Shown: positions 51,401 through 62,604 of the stretch, piece by piece | Layout: the number at the start of each line of letters is the position of its first letter | Position numbering within the stretch: position 1 is the stretch's first letter | NCBI GenBank assembly: GCA_029721515.1 | Contig: CM056559.1 | Coordinates: 24,335,565 to 24,399,564 of the forward strand | DNA length: 64,000 nucleotides | Reading direction: 5' to 3' | DNA from: Synanceia verrucosa | Lineage: Eukaryota; Chordata; Actinopteri; Perciformes; Synanceiidae | Made by a program: the position numbers and the translations under genes | Notes under the pieces: generated by a model | Seen by the model: only the letters and a program-made list of their open reading frames with translations | Told to the model about the DNA's origin: nothing | Database searches by the model: none

Positions 51401-53119
51401 ACAGCCATCATTCAGCTCACTCAACTAATTGACCAATGCTTCAGGTTCCCTGTGTAAATACTGAGTTTCTGTGCACACACCTGGAACACCTTACAACAAA
51501 CACTAAAACTTATTATGGCACTTTTATCTACAGGACAATTTCACACCATGATTACAAACTACATGACTACCAGATGTTGCTATTTTAACTATGTTCTGCT
51601 GTTAGTGTGTGTGTTGAGAATATATGTTTGCACTATATTTTGCACATAACACGTAAGTACATGTTTACATGCATATATATATTTGCTTTGCTTGTGTATA
51701 ATTTTACCCTCAATGATCTTTTGAGAATAAATCAAAGTTGAATGAATGAACATGATGATCAGTTCCCTGCTGACCTGCTCTGCAGTGATGGTGGGGGGCA
51801 GGGTGGTGTCATTGTCCACTGTGGATGCAGCTCATGATGCTGATGGAGTGTGAATGGGGGCACCATGAGCAGTAGGTGGGGAGATGTGGGGGTGATACAG
51901 GTGCTGTATCAGTATCAGACTATGCTGAAAAATGAAACTGAATTAAGTAGTTTTGAGGTCGTCTAACCAACTTTTGCTGGAAGTGTCCAGGTCAAAGTAC
52001 AAACACTGGGATGACCAAGCCCAGGCTCTGGAATAAGCTCCACGCTGAAATGGTCTCAATTTCATCGCAGAGATGTAAAAGTCTTCTTTTTGATTAGCAG
52101 TAAAAAAAAAGTTGCCATATGTTTTGGAATTTGACAGGCCAGTTTAGGAAGTGCAGGTATTAATTGATATGTGTGATGTCCTTTCAAATTTGGGTACTGC
52201 CTTTCTTTCCAAGATGCGATGAGAAGATCAATACTACTCTCATTGGCATGTGTCATGTGTAAACTAAATATCACCATCATCAAATATTAGAGCTGTTGGT
52301 TAGCTTAGCTTAGCACAAACACTGGGGGAAGGGGAAAGCACCTAGCATGGCTCAGTCCAAAGAGAACAACTAATCCAAACAAAACAAAGTGTAAAAACAA
52401 CAAAGTTGCAGTGCCACAGGAGGTTTTGTGTGGGGCCAGTCTCTGCTGGTTGCCTAGCAACCTCACGATGATCAAACTATTCCTTTAAGGAGACAAGCTC
52501 AACAGACCATAGCCTACCAAGTGCCAAGAGATGTACTGTAACTACGACTAAGACAGACCATATTTCAAACAAAGCTCTATGGCACAATAACAAAAACCTC
52601 CAATACCACTGCTGCTTTTTGTTAAAAATTAATCACTGCAAAAGGTTTTGTCTGCAGCATAACTGCTCCTGTAAATCAAAGGAACGAAAATTAGACAGCT
52701 TTATGTTTTCCCACAATAACTAAGGCAACAGCTGAAGTAAACAAAGCTTGAGAAGAGACTATATGTTGTGTGGCTTTAGCCTCTACTGTTGCACACTGAA
52801 TAATACAAAATACTGTAGAATACAACGTGTTAATGTGCAGTGCCATTTTATACTAATGGATGTGGATTATTTCAATCTGTGACCTCAAGGTCAATAGTCT
52901 TAACATTCTACTAGTTTAAAGGCAAAAAACAAAAGTTTTATAAAATAATAGTGATTATAATGTTAAAAATCTGATCACTAATCTGTGACCACGTGCCTGT
53001 TTTTTCCATAATCCCCTCATCAGTGCATGACAAAGAGCACAGATCAGATTAGTGCTTTACTGACAACATCAGATGGAAAGGAACTCCCACAGCTTACTTT
53101 TAGTAGCCTTCTGGGACAT
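39351..53119 (-). CDS. st3gal4: Beta-galactoside alpha-2,3-sialyltransferase 4 (ST3Gal IV), complete coding region in ten exons
   Basis: This enzyme transfers sialic acid from CMP-Neu5Ac to terminal galactose of glycoproteins and glycolipids in the Golgi lumen. The exons are 53119-53098, 49975-49894, 49611-49522, 48240-48143, 47743-47680, 47365-47270, 45222-45033, 44537-44400, 39694-39542 and 39440-39351. All borders are GT-AG with matching phases, giving 1023 nt (340 aa; human 333). Residues 11-33 form the signal anchor of a type II membrane protein, followed by a serine-rich stem. Sialylmotif L spans about 122-170 (CRTCVVIGNG, NKYDLVIRLNDAP). Motif S lies at about 264-291 (PTTGILAVFVALNYCD, HIAGFGYP). 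Motif III is HYYGY. The VS motif is H-x4-E (HDLNHE) near the C-terminus. Possible N-glycosylation sites are NIS (65), NSS (136) and NKT (166). The family is certain; ST3Gal IV is preferred from the exon sequences and the 11q24-like neighbours. Confidence 0.93.
39542..39694 (-). CDS. st3gal4: st3gal4 exon with sialylmotifs S and III
   Basis: The exon encodes PTTGILAVFVALNYCD, HIAGFGYP and HYYGYDTMKSMK. The donor is AAG then GTGGGT. The acceptor is a tandem CAGCAG, so one glutamine at the exon start may be included or skipped. I used the first AG. Confidence 0.9.
40830..41452 (+). pseudogene. L2-type LINE reverse-transcriptase remnant in an st3gal4 intron
   Basis: The plus strand, across frameshifts, encodes FADDTQLYLSIKPDET at 40881, the catalytic motif region. 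Then follow a TEVVLIGS-like segment, a NLGVIFDRAMSF-like segment near 41115, a LDSF-like segment, and QLIQNAAA near 41315. This is the order seen at the C-terminal end of L2 (Maui-like) LINE reverse transcriptases. Several stops and shifts make it a dead, 5'-truncated copy, antisense to st3gal4. Confidence 0.7.
44400..44537 (-). CDS. st3gal4: st3gal4 exon between sialylmotifs L and S
   Basis: The exon is in phase 0 at both ends. It encodes VRKGFWKPPPQIW and then RVLDPHFLHQTADRLL. The acceptor is TTTCCAG and the donor is CAG then GTGAGA. Confidence 0.9.
45033..45222 (-). CDS. st3gal4: st3gal4 exon with second half of sialylmotif L
   Basis: The exon encodes LNDAPVRGYEEDVGNKTTMR and onward through FFYPESASYNP to LYNEKR. 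The acceptor is TTGCCTCAG and the donor is AGG then GTACAG. It completes the arginine codon left open by the previous exon. Confidence 0.92.
45728..46295 (+). mobile_element. 568-bp element carrying a RecQ-helicase-like fragment, with 9-bp target duplication
   Basis: The element has short inverted termini (TAGCCTGG at 45728-45735, CCAGGCTA at 46288-46295) and is flanked by a perfect 9-bp duplication, GGTCTCTAC (45719-45727 and 46296-46304). Removing the insert and one duplication restores the sequence found in sister copies of the host element. A 9-bp duplication is compatible with Mutator- or Merlin-like transposition, but no transposase is present and the termini are short. Its interior holds the open frame described at 45939. 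Confidence 0.7.
45939..46142 (+). pseudogene. Truncated RecQ-like helicase N-terminus with a damaged Walker A
   Basis: The ATG sits in a good context (ACAATGGCG). The 67-aa frame reads MAAETEVKEAIQSVL, then LKTEQEECLTSFIAGKDVV, then LLPTGFRKSLMFQLAPLVA before a stop. The middle matches the Q-motif-to-Walker-A region of RecQ-type helicases. In the Walker A the usual glycine before lysine is arginine (TGFRKS), and all later helicase motifs are missing, so no helicase activity is expected. A plus-one frame continues through 46285. It is best read as a captured or deleted helicase fragment inside a mobile element. Confidence 0.55.
47270..47365 (-). CDS. st3gal4: st3gal4 exon with first half of sialylmotif L
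   Basis: The exon encodes NLECRTCVVIGNGFAIKNSS and then LGSIINKYDLVIR. It contains the conserved cysteine that pairs with one in motif S, and the GNG of the CMP-sialic acid site. The acceptor is CTCCACAG and the donor is CG then GTAAGC. Confidence 0.92.
47680..47743 (-). CDS. st3gal4: st3gal4 exon upstream of sialylmotif L
   Basis: The exon encodes ELLLLKVLAVIANYQVPANI. It aligns with the EDLLLRVLAIT region of human ST3GAL4. The acceptor is CCTCCCAG and the donor is AAAA then GTAAGT. Confidence 0.88.
47937..48120 (+). repeat. Dispersed repeat related to the one at 18728
   Basis: The stretch shares the CCTTTATTRT core, an AAATTAGGAG-like block and a later ATTGCACAAT with a common teleost repeat. 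It lies in a short st3gal4 intron. The match to the 18728 copy is partial. Confidence 0.35.
48143..48240 (-). CDS. st3gal4: st3gal4 exon, start of the catalytic domain
   Basis: The exon encodes ISRQTQLFLKLEDFFWRTHL and then ALPYGIKGS. It aligns with human YSRDQPIFLRLEDYFW and ELPYGTKGS. The NIS glycosylation site spans the exon border. The acceptor is ATCATGCAG and the donor is AGTG then GTATGT. Confidence 0.9.
49522..49611 (-). CDS. st3gal4: st3gal4 exon encoding the stem region
   Basis: The exon encodes a serine-rich stem (YGGSSKSPNSSKSLCGG) and then WLTQKKWESLNF. The acceptor is TCTTTCAG and the donor is TTTAA then GTGAGT. The phases match both neighbours. Sequence conservation with human is weak here, as expected for a stem. 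Confidence 0.82.
49894..49975 (-). CDS. st3gal4: st3gal4 exon encoding the signal anchor
   Basis: The exon encodes WCLRLLPILLFFISFVTYYC and then SYAILQ, a single hydrophobic helix that anchors the enzyme in the Golgi membrane with the catalytic domain in the lumen. The acceptor is GACTCCAG and the donor is CAGAG then GTAATC. Confidence 0.87.
50078..50495 (+). mobile_element. TTAA-flanked non-autonomous DNA element, complete copy
   Basis: TTAACTCTTTGAGTG begins at 50078 and the mirrored end (TGGCACTCAAAGAATTAA) closes at 50495. The interior matches the copies at 23060 and 45491. The left end also repeats TTGAGTGCCATCGACGTAAT inside the element, suggesting a small internal duplication of the terminus. 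It lies in the first coding intron of st3gal4, antisense to the gene. Confidence 0.78.
50503..51081 (+). pseudogene. Jockey-like or L2-related LINE reverse-transcriptase remnant
   Basis: The plus strand encodes, with frame changes, SLLKEALQSIDCRKATGEDN, then SISTGVIPKV, TLHKGG, NHRPISKMSCLTKILES, and finally LYADDTVLYF at about 51045-51075. These are the ordered motifs of a non-LTR reverse transcriptase, ending in the YADD catalytic box. Internal deletions and stops make it inactive. It abuts the TTAA element at 50078-50495. Confidence 0.65.
51337..51352 (+). repeat. Short telomere-like repeat (TTAGGG, about 2.7 units)
   Basis: The stretch reads TTAGGGTTAGGGTTAG. It is too short to be a former chromosome end and may arise by chance or from a LINE tail. 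Confidence 0.6.
52290..52500. repeat. Possible teleost dispersed repeat (TTAGCTTAGCTTAGCACAAA type)
   Basis: The phrases TTAGCTTAGCTTAGCACAAA and GCATGGCTCAGTCCAAAG recur in fish genomes as part of a common interspersed repeat. There is no second copy in this window, so the call rests on recognition only. Confidence 0.35.
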
Positions 53120-53169
53120 CTTCACGTGCTCCTTGGTGCTCTCATGTCGACACAGTGCATGAGGTTATC
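53098..53169 (-). CDS. st3gal4: st3gal4 exon with the start codon
   Basis: The exon runs from an acceptor (CACCCAG before 53169) to the donor at 53097 (AAAA then GTAAGC). The start codon at 53119 is in context AAGATGTCC and begins MSQKATK. An in-frame TAA lies upstream within the exon, and no other in-frame ATG precedes it, which decides the start. Coding bases are 53119-53098; the rest is 5' untranslated and contains a small uORF. Confidence 0.78.
53122..53160 (-). promoter_or_regulatory. Upstream ORF of 12 codons in the st3gal4 leader
   Basis: ATG at 53160 opens a frame MHCVDMRAPRST that stops at TGA (53124-53122), two bases before the main ATG at 53119. It would be in the mature leader if the acceptor at 53169 is used. 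Such tight spacing usually reduces translation of the main frame, but no function is shown here. Confidence 0.5.
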
Positions 53170-56100
53170 CTGGGTGATGGGTTAAGGAGAAAGATGGACT
53201 CTATTAGCACCTCCTTTAAACAGCTTCATGATTAGCATCTTCCCTTTCTGAGGAGACGAAACATGCAAGACAATGTTGATTGAGTATTAATGGACATCCC
53301 ACACCCACACACACATAAAATGCTCTGAATTGCATTGAAAAAGAATTGAGTTCAGATCATGTCGGAGCAGTGAGTACAGAAAGAATAAGAGAAAGAAGGG
53401 CAGCAGATAAAGGTTGAACAGTTTAAGAGGATCAGGCTGGACTTGATCTGAGGGATATTTGCAATCCCACAACATTGCATCAGCTTCAGCACTATGTGCT
53501 TGGTTGCTTTCTGAGAGTTCAGATTACAGTTAAAACCAGATTAAAAGGCATGTAATATTACACACATCTGACTATTTAATACACAATCTCACCCACAATC
53601 TTCCTGATTCATGATTTACAGAATGAGGCCAGAGCCAAACAAATGGTGGTACAGACGGTGCCTGACACTGCTTCAGGGCTAGCCCATCACTGGAAATCAA
53701 TAGCGAACTGAGGGCGTGCACAGCTGAAAATCTATTTTGAGACGTGCATGTCACGTGTGAATATGCACTTGGTACAGTGCAACAGCAGTAATGTAATGCT
53801 GTTGTAAATCTACCAGTAAATCATGCACGCCCCAACATGGAGACAGAGCAGAAATGGAAACCACATGATTGATTAACACCACCACAGGGGAGCTCTGCAG
53901 ATTTCACTCCACAACATGTGGACATTGAATCCTGTTTTTTTTTTTGTGAAACAAGCAAGATGAGTTTTCTGTTCTCTTTTCTGTTGTGCTTTGATAATCC
54001 CACTGTTCTGTGCCTTTATTCATTGTCCAGATAAAGAATGTTCATTAGTCGATAAATCCACAAATTAAGTGACAGAAATGTAATCATAAAAGTATGTTGA
54101 TAGTAGATCAATGGTTTAAGTCATTTATTGAGCAAAAACACTGAAACATTTGTTGATCCCAGCTGCTCAGACTGGTTTTCTTAGTCTGGACACATTTCAC
54201 AGAAAGCTAAAGCCCCTGATGCCGGTGATCAGCTGTTAGAGATGACTAGTTCCAAATGGTGCAGATTCTCTCAACGCACTATGCCTAATTTTTCCAAGGA
54301 AATGTAAATGAGCTCCTCAGGGAGCTGTGCAGCCACCAACTACATGTCAACAAAAAGCCACAACATTCCTCCAGAGCAACTTACCTTTTCCCTCTTTCAT
54401 TTCCAATGATTATATCGTCAGTGGTGCAGACGTAATGAGTTTGGGCGTCTCTCTCTCTCTCTGTTGCAAAAAACACAAAAATAACCTGAGGAATATCTGC
54501 CAAACCAGCTAGTTTTTCTCCTAAAATAAAATTGCACATGTGAAAGTAAAGTAATCGCAGAGCAGGAAACTCACAGTACAGACCATGGCAGAGGTTCTGT
54601 ATAGAGGAAATAAGGTTCGTAACAAGGGCTAGCCTATGTGATAAATACATGATAGACTATTAAATGACAGAGCCTTTGTTTAAATACAGAAATGTCAATC
54701 TTACAGATACGGGCTAATATTTTAGTCTTCATTTTGTAGCATTCAATCATTATTGATTAATCTAAATACATAAAAGATATTACACAACAACAAATTTAAC
54801 AATTTGTGAAGAAAATGTGAAGATTTGCTGGGATTTGAACATTTAAGAGAAGTAATTTACAAATTGGTCAATGTCCAATATAAAATATTAAAGTTTAATA
54901 CTTTACAACATCAGCATCACTGGCTGACGTTAATACAGTCTGGACTCATTACCATCATTGCCATTGTTTTCAAACCAATTTGCACTATCCTTTCACACAG
55001 AAATATTTATGCACTGCATTTTTATTTTGTTCTATAGGTCATTGCTGTTGACTATTGTTTCTTTATTAGTGTAATTTGTCTGTATTTTGTCAATGATGCT
55101 GTGGTGGGTGAATTTCCCCCAATAGAGGATAAATAAAAAAACAATCTATTCTATTCTACCTTTTACCTGCAGCCTCCTCACAGCCACCCTTCTGAACATG
55201 AGGGAGTTACAATAGCTAAACATCCTGCAGCTCCTATGATTATGATGTAAAAGACCTCCTTACAGACACCACAGGCAGCTTAAGAGCAGAGCAGCATAAT
55301 ACCTGGCTGTGTGGGGGAGAGAAGGGCTGGCAGGAAATACAAAGGGTCGATGCCACACTGTCCAACTGACTGGCAAAAGTCCTCAAATTGTGAGAGGAGA
55401 ACATTAAGAGTCAGAAAAAAAATCTTTACCACAGACAGACTTTTATTTTTTTTAGGCATAACTGCAACTAACCAAAGAAATGCAGACAACCCCTTTAAGT
55501 GCTTCATGGCAGAATTTAGGCATTTATTGGTTTCTTCTACCCAAATTCAAAGGAAGGTGAAGACTGACAAGGCCAATGCTAGATACTTGGCTTTTTAATG
55601 ACACTTTTGTCACTAACCAAGCTAATTATTATAGATTAACATCGATTTTCGAGTTATGGTAGCTTTGAATAAGGATGTAAATCATTATTACAGTCACATT
55701 ACCAAACAAATTCATGTATGAGTTGTGCATTCATTTTGAATTGTTGTGAGACATTGCCAAGGCCGAACAGATTTAGAAGATCTCATTGCTCAACTCTAAA
55801 TGGGTAAAGTCCTTGTAACACAGATAAATGATGACTCAAAATGACTTTTTCCTGTAAACCCCATTCACCTTTCAGCTGATTTCTCTCAAATACAGATACA
55901 CCCTCTATAGAAAATCATTTGCATTCTGCTCATAATAGAGTCACCTCTAAAATACATAATCCCAGAATTAAATCCCAGTGGATCTAAATCTGGTGTCTAT
56001 TTGTAATGCCTCTATTTTGCTTCTTAAAAGGACACCTTCAGGGTCCCTATACAGTAGACGGGACCTTTTTTGTGGCAATTATAGTGCACTTTGATCCCCA

Positions 56101-59100
56101 ACCAGGGCTAGTTGTACCCTAGTGGTACTTCTGCAGTTGTCAGGGGTGCATGGAAAGACTGCAGTATATGAAAACTAGTTGGCAAGTGAACAGGGAAATT
56201 TGAACAGCTAAAAGTAGTGGATAAATGGTGGAAGGAAGCAGCAAAAAGTAGTGAATCAGCATACGTTTGTTTCTAAAAACACATATGTGGTAGTGTGTTT
56301 TTTTTCTGATTGACAGCTGGGTAATTGTTGGACTCATCCACTTCCACTCCCACACATAATTGGTGTTTCTCACTTTTTATTCCCTTTGCGCCTCAAATAT
56401 TTACCTGCATTTACATTGCAATCGGTACAGACTAGGTGGTGTAAGAATGACATGATAAAAGAGGAGCTAATGTTAGATCAGATTTTTAAAATAGCATGGA
56501 GACAGTAAACGGTTGAAAAAATGCCTCTTGTCTGTCATGCAGTGCAAATGCAAACACTGATAATTCAATAAACTATTGCCACAATGTAAATGTTTATTAG
56601 ATTGAATAAGTATTTCTTAATAAAATCAATTTGATAGTACAATCAGACTATAATCTGTAACATTTGCTCTGTAGTTGTATAGCTCTAAAGCTAACCAGGT
56701 ATATAATGTGTGTGTATGTGCCTGTAAACTTCCAGACACACTCTTTGGTGAATCAGCATGATCGTCATTCCTGCTTGGAAATAAATCTGGTCTTAATTAG
56801 CTCTGTAGCAGAGCAGATTTGCTCTGTTGTATTCTGGAAGCAGCTGACCACGTAAAGTATGGTCACTCCCATCTGCAATTGACTACAGATTGCATCGCAT
56901 CCTGCAGGTAATTGTTTCAAGAACAAGGATTCAAAAGAACAAGGATGAAGATGTGAAAAAACTGATGGTTAACATGGAAGTCAGTGTCTCCATTTCCTCC
57001 GGAGGGTTGTGTCATAAAGTGTTATCTACTATAACAGCAAGCTTCAGTTTGTTTTTTTAGTGTTGACCTTGGGATAGTGTGCAATGTTTGGAGGATGACC
57101 AGGGTGTAGAAAAAGGTCCAAAGTATGAGAAGTGAAAGTGAATAAAAATCAAACTTTTCACAGAACAGAAATAATAAACCCTTATCGCTAATGATTCAAC
57201 ACAGAGGTTACCAGAATATATAAAAGCAGAGAGAGAAACCTCTGACTAGAATGGCCCTCGTTTGTCATATCTAAAGCCAAATTTGGGAGCCTTAGTGCAA
57301 AAAAAGAGCTGTTGGCCCTATTAACTTCACCCGCTTTACACACTGAGTACGTATCATGTGCCCTTCAAGCAACCAAATCAGCATATTTATTTATAGCAGT
57401 ACTAAACTTAAACAATAAAGGTATCAAAATAGGTTCCTCCAGCAAGAAGGAGGTTTCAAGAGAGGGCAGTAATGCAGCATCAGGTTAAAGGCTCTAGTAA
57501 TAGGTGCCTGAGGCAGGAGCTGATCCCAGCTGACACTGGGCAAATGAGGGGTACAGGCCATCACTGGGCCCCCTTGTATTCTGTGCTCTTACTGGGCTAA
57601 ATTTAACTAAACTCAATAGCAACTGTAAGGGCACTCTTAAAGTACAGATGCTAGGTTGAGTAGTCTTCCTGTTATCATCCAGACAACATGAACCTGAACA
57701 CATAACCCCCTTTGTGGAGGTAATAAGATATTTTTAATCTGATATATTTCAACTCACAATGCAATACACCACAATATGATTACATTTGCATGAGATGTGA
57801 AGATTTTAATAGCCAGACTGATTGATTGAAGCAGGAGTCAGTAATTACTGCAGAGGATATATCATAGTGTTTATGCAGATTTACAGTAAGCGAATGCAAC
57901 AGCTTCACAAAAATATAGCTGGGGTGTATTACATGACTGACAGGTGTTGCTTTCTTGACACTCCATCATACCACCCCTCTTTCTGTAACCTGTCAAGGCT
58001 GGATGTCTTTTATCACTATAAACAGGCCAATGTCAGCATCAAGTGGGGATACAAGACACAGGAAAGACAGACAAGAGGCCCCTCAAGGAAACAGACAGTG
58101 GTGAAAGACTGCTCACAAAAAAATCTATGGACAGCATGTTTTCAATGCCCCCATTCAGCCTCATCTTAAGATAAAGTTTTATTTTTATGTAATTTTCATG
58201 TCTTTTATGATGCTGACACTCATTTACAAGCAACGACCCAATCAAGAATCGATTTACATCTTTGGCAAACTGTGCTTTATGGTGTGACTTGCACTGTCCT
58301 GATCCAGCTGTGAGGCTCAGTGGCAGAGGGCCAAACAGGAACATAAAGGGCTTCATTGCCAGGGTGCAGGATAGAGCCATTCAGCAGAATGATATGACTT
58401 TTCCAGAGACTTCTTATCTTTTACAAAACAGTAGTTCTGTGGGTTAAGATAGCAATACCTCTTTTTCAACTAAGCAACCCCATTTAACGACACTGCTACA
58501 TCATTTATGGGTAAGAATGGAAAAAATACAATATACATTCTTAGTTGTTATATATTGTCCTTGATGCTGCTAAACTAAACACATACACGAGTTTTTATTT
58601 GCTTTAATTTCTGCAGAAATTAGAATGCAAGACAGCATTTGCCTTTCATGAATGTTTGTTCAACGTAAGGCAGACTGCAACCAGAGGACATACATCTCTC
58701 AGCCAGTTTCCAAGTTACATTGTGTACAAATATCTCAAAAATCAGTGGATACAGGAACAGAAAATACGACTAAATAAAGTAACACGCCTGAAACAATGTG
58801 TACTTTTCACTGAGATGTGTTAAATAGATTAAATAATCTGGATTTTGCAGTAGGCAACACACTCAGAACTGATGCATCACGAATATTCTTTGATTACTAT
58901 GTTATTTATGCAACAAAGACAACACAGCTCCGAGCTATCAGAACTGGCCAACATGTGTCATTGCCTGATTATTACACTGCAGGGTGAGAGCAGAGACATA
59001 CAACCTGGAGGCTTATTGTTTAGACACTAACTTACCCACTTTTCCGTTTCAGTGTCACAGATCTCTCAGGAATCACAGTAACATGTGATTGAATAAATTT

Positions 59101-59299
59101 ATTATCCTTCACAAACATGATGGAGCCAAGCCCTCCAACTCAAAGTCTATCCGATCGAAAAGAGGAACACTTTACGCACAAATATACACCTAAAGGCTGG
59201 GGCCAGTAAAATTCAGTTTGATATCTTGTGATCCAATGAGACCAGTGTCCCATGCCTCCCTGCATGTACTATCTCCTGGCTCCAGACGCTCTTACTTAC
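53170..59299 (-). other. Likely 5' intron of st3gal4
   Basis: This lies between the start-codon exon and the predicted first exon. No other gene was seen. A (CT)n tract lies at 54448-54463. A stretch near 55090-55150 (GAGGATAAATAAA followed by TCTATTCTATTCTA) looks like a LINE 3' tail. Confidence 0.5.
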
Positions 59300-59520
59300 C
59301 AGCGGCGCTGTTAGACAGATGAGTTTTAATCCGTGGAGCGAGCCTGCTGTGCTGTACAGTGATGTTGCAACCAAGTTCACGTTGCTTTTTGGTGACACAC
59401 ACACTGCGTGTTGCTGCAGCGCGCACACACACACACGCACGCACGCACACCCTAGGTAGATGTGATGTCACCATCAAAGATCATCCCTCACAGTAATGTA
59501 GCGGAAACGAGAAGCGCACA
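59300..59520 (-). other. st3gal4: Predicted untranslated first exon of st3gal4 (5' end not defined)
   Basis: On the minus strand a strong donor (GCGCCGCTG then GTAAGTAAG) ends the exon at 59300, within a GC-rich stretch. The coding model needs a spliced leader upstream of 53169, and this is the best candidate between there and tirap. The transcription start is not determined; the upper limit given is a guess. Confidence 0.45.
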
Positions 59521-59700
59521 CGCAAACCACAGGGCGGTTACATTTGGTCTGAGTCTCATGAAGTCCTCCGCAGGCATATAGCGGTCCACAGCAACGTTAC
59601 AGCGCGTTCTCTTCTCTCCCAGCGCAGGGGCGCATGCGCCTGTGGGTGCGCGTACTGGACTGGAGAGATCCGAAGACCCTGCCTGTTAAAATGTACAGGC
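59400..59700 (-). promoter_or_regulatory. GC-rich, promoter-like region for st3gal4
   Basis: CpG-rich sequence stands out from the AT-rich surroundings. It contains GCGCATGCGC at 59630-59639, a perfect palindrome matching the NRF1 binding site, and has no TATA box. A (CA)n/GCAC tract lies at 59420-59451. A CpG-rich promoter without TATA would fit a broadly expressed glycosyltransferase. Confidence 0.5.
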
Positions 59701-62572
59701 GGTGCTTGAACTTGAAGCTCTGACAGGTTGTCGAGTCGTCCTTTGTGAGCTCCAGTTTGTTGTGATCATTTGCCCCGTGCCTCCTCGATCCGCCTCAAAC
59801 TGGACTTTAATCCCAGAAGGAACAACATCTGGAAAGACTTTGCTGTTGGCTGTGATAGCAGAAAACAGAGTGAAACAAGAAAAAAGGTCTCAACTCTGTT
59901 ATATAATTTTTGCTCATATTAAACTAGGCATCAAAGTATAAAATAACACAAAATAAAATGTCGGATTAATAATAAGTACTATTACATTAATGTTGCACCC
60001 TGAAAACTGAATTTTATTAAAAATAAAAATAATGTATTTGATGATTATGTTTTGTATTCATAATGTAGTTTTGATGTTCTTTAATTTCCCAGAAGGCACT
60101 GTCTGAATTGATCAATAAAGTTAATCTAATCTGTCAAATAAAAAGCAGTTACTGAGGTAGAGCCTGGAATACAATACAGTAGAATTTATCTTGCTTTGCT
60201 TTATCTTAACTATGTTTTTATTTTATTTCCAGTCAGCTGACTCTCACACTGAAAATCTGTTGCTCGTTGTTATCCTCAACTCCTGCTGGTTTGTTTTGTC
60301 TGTATGAGGCCACATCTGTGTCTGCTGGGAAAGGAGAATTCTCCTGAAGCACAATGATTCCAAAGCATCTGCAGGTCAGAAATTGTATCATGCCAAGAAA
60401 CCAACTTTGCATTCAGAACCATACTCTGGTATGTTCAGAGTGCACCTTTAGCATTAGGAAGGCATTAAAAATGCAGGTTTTCGAGCAGAGTCTTCTGCTG
60501 CACGCAGACAGCTGTAATATGAGAATTGTGGATATTTGGGTTTCCGCAGGGAAGCAGTAATGTGATGTGAGCATCAGAGTTCAACCCTAATGATTGTTCC
60601 GGACAGATCCAAACACATCCAGACTGCCTCTTGGCTGAAACTGAGATGCAAAGGTTAATAAACCTTTCCATGTCTAATATGCTTTATCTCTCTTCAGTTG
60701 GACAGAAGCAGCTTGTTGCTGTTGGCTGTGATTTTATAAATCTCTGTTTATAAAAGGCGATAACAGATTGAGTGAGCTTCTATCAGTCTGGCATGTTCAG
60801 AGAAATTAAATTTATTCACCATAACTTGGATCTTTGTACTAATCCATGTGTAATTTTATTAGAAATGCTTAAAGTCTGTCTTTCCACACAAATCTTTTAT
60901 TAGCTTCTGAATAACAATGTATGTATCTAAAAAATGCTTTGCAGAAACAGTGTCATGATAAAAGAACAGTATGCTGGCTCTGGACCAGAGGCAATGTCAG
61001 GGTTCTGTAAATATCTCCTTTACAAGCCTACTAATTTCAACTTCTCTTGTAGACATGCAGAAGGTTTTACAGATGATGTGAACATTCATCATCTTCAGAA
61101 TACATGGAGATCCTTGAGTATTGTATCTTTAATGTAACTTCCTTTTCAGTTTACCCCAACACAAAAAAAGTGTTTAAAACGTTATATTTTGTGTGTGAAA
61201 CCACCGTGCTGTTACCTTTTACGTGTTGAATTTTCGTGTTTCATTGCCCTGGATGATCTACACTCACTAGAAACCCAACAAAATGTTTAGATCTCCTGCT
61301 CTCCTTTAATTAAACCAGCTGGTGCTTCACTGTAGCACAGCAAGCTGAATTTACTCACCACAGACAGAAACGTCCAGGTCAGTACCACCGCGCCCAGTGG
61401 AGACCACCATGGTGACTAACAGCTGAGTGCTTTTCCATACTGTTGGTGGTCCAAGGCGCTGCAGCTTGCCATCCTGTGGCTTTATGTTGAAAGTGCTGGG
61501 TTGCTGACACATAGTATGTCTGTTCAGTCAGCTGTTTTCAGATAGTTTCTTATTTCCGAGATCAAAAGCCCATGTGGGTATTAGTCATATTTAGTAAAAT
61601 TTGTTTGTTTATGGCTGACATTGTAGATTTGTCTCATGCATGGAAAACTTTTTCATCAAAGAAAAATCCCCTGATTCTAATTTTGACTCACTGAATGATT
61701 AGATTAGATAAAATCAGAATTTATGAGAATGATATTATTTACATAAAATGTAAACAATAGTAACAATAATACCAATACCAATAATAACAGTGACAAAAAT
61801 CAAATTCAATTTGAACAACTTTTGTCACATCAGTTTTTCATTTCAAATATCACTACCACATTTTAGACCATGAATGGGTATTTTTCATTTTCATCGTATA
61901 GGCCTGCTTCCCAGCTATGTTTTAGTCACAGGGCTTCTCTCTCAACAAAGACTATATCATGTGTAATCTGGGGGATGATTTGTTATGGCAACAGAAGAAA
62001 AGCTTTGTAGAACATCTGTGCCTCGCAGAGATTAGTCTCAATTTTTACGTTACAACGTTGGCTTGCCATGAAAGTGCAGATTAGCAAGGCGCTTTCATTT
62101 TAGTGCTAAATGTCTGTTGTTGTTTTAGGGATCAGGAAGTGGGAGGATGATACAGCATTAATGAAAATCAGAAAAAGAAAATTTGAGTCAATAAATACCC
62201 AATACTCCACACTTAGTGTCCATATGCCAACAAAATGAAGCATTTCCAGTGTGCTTGATTAACTTGGGAAGGTACTGCCAAGGACATTTAATCATACCTA
62301 ACTGAAAGATTTTGTTTGGATGGAGGAAAGAGAGGATGTTCCTTCCAGTTCTCCAACATGTTCAGAGTTTGTTCCAGCTAGCTGAGCTAAAACCACTCAG
62401 AAATATTTATACAGAGATGGACCATGTGAGCTCTTATTGTGATGAAGAGTGCATCGATAAGGAAACATAAAGTGGTGACTTTTATCAAGCAATCACTTCC
62501 TGAGTTATTTAAGTCCCAGTTCAGTGAAAAGGTCACTGTCAGTTTGTGAGTATATCCCTTTTTTGCTCTTCC

Positions 62573-62604
<32 letters not shown>

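Noticed and set aside
57822..58169. 115-codon open frame on the plus strand, with a 113-codon frame opposite
   Set aside because: Neither strand resembles a known protein, and both lie within the st3gal4 5' intron.
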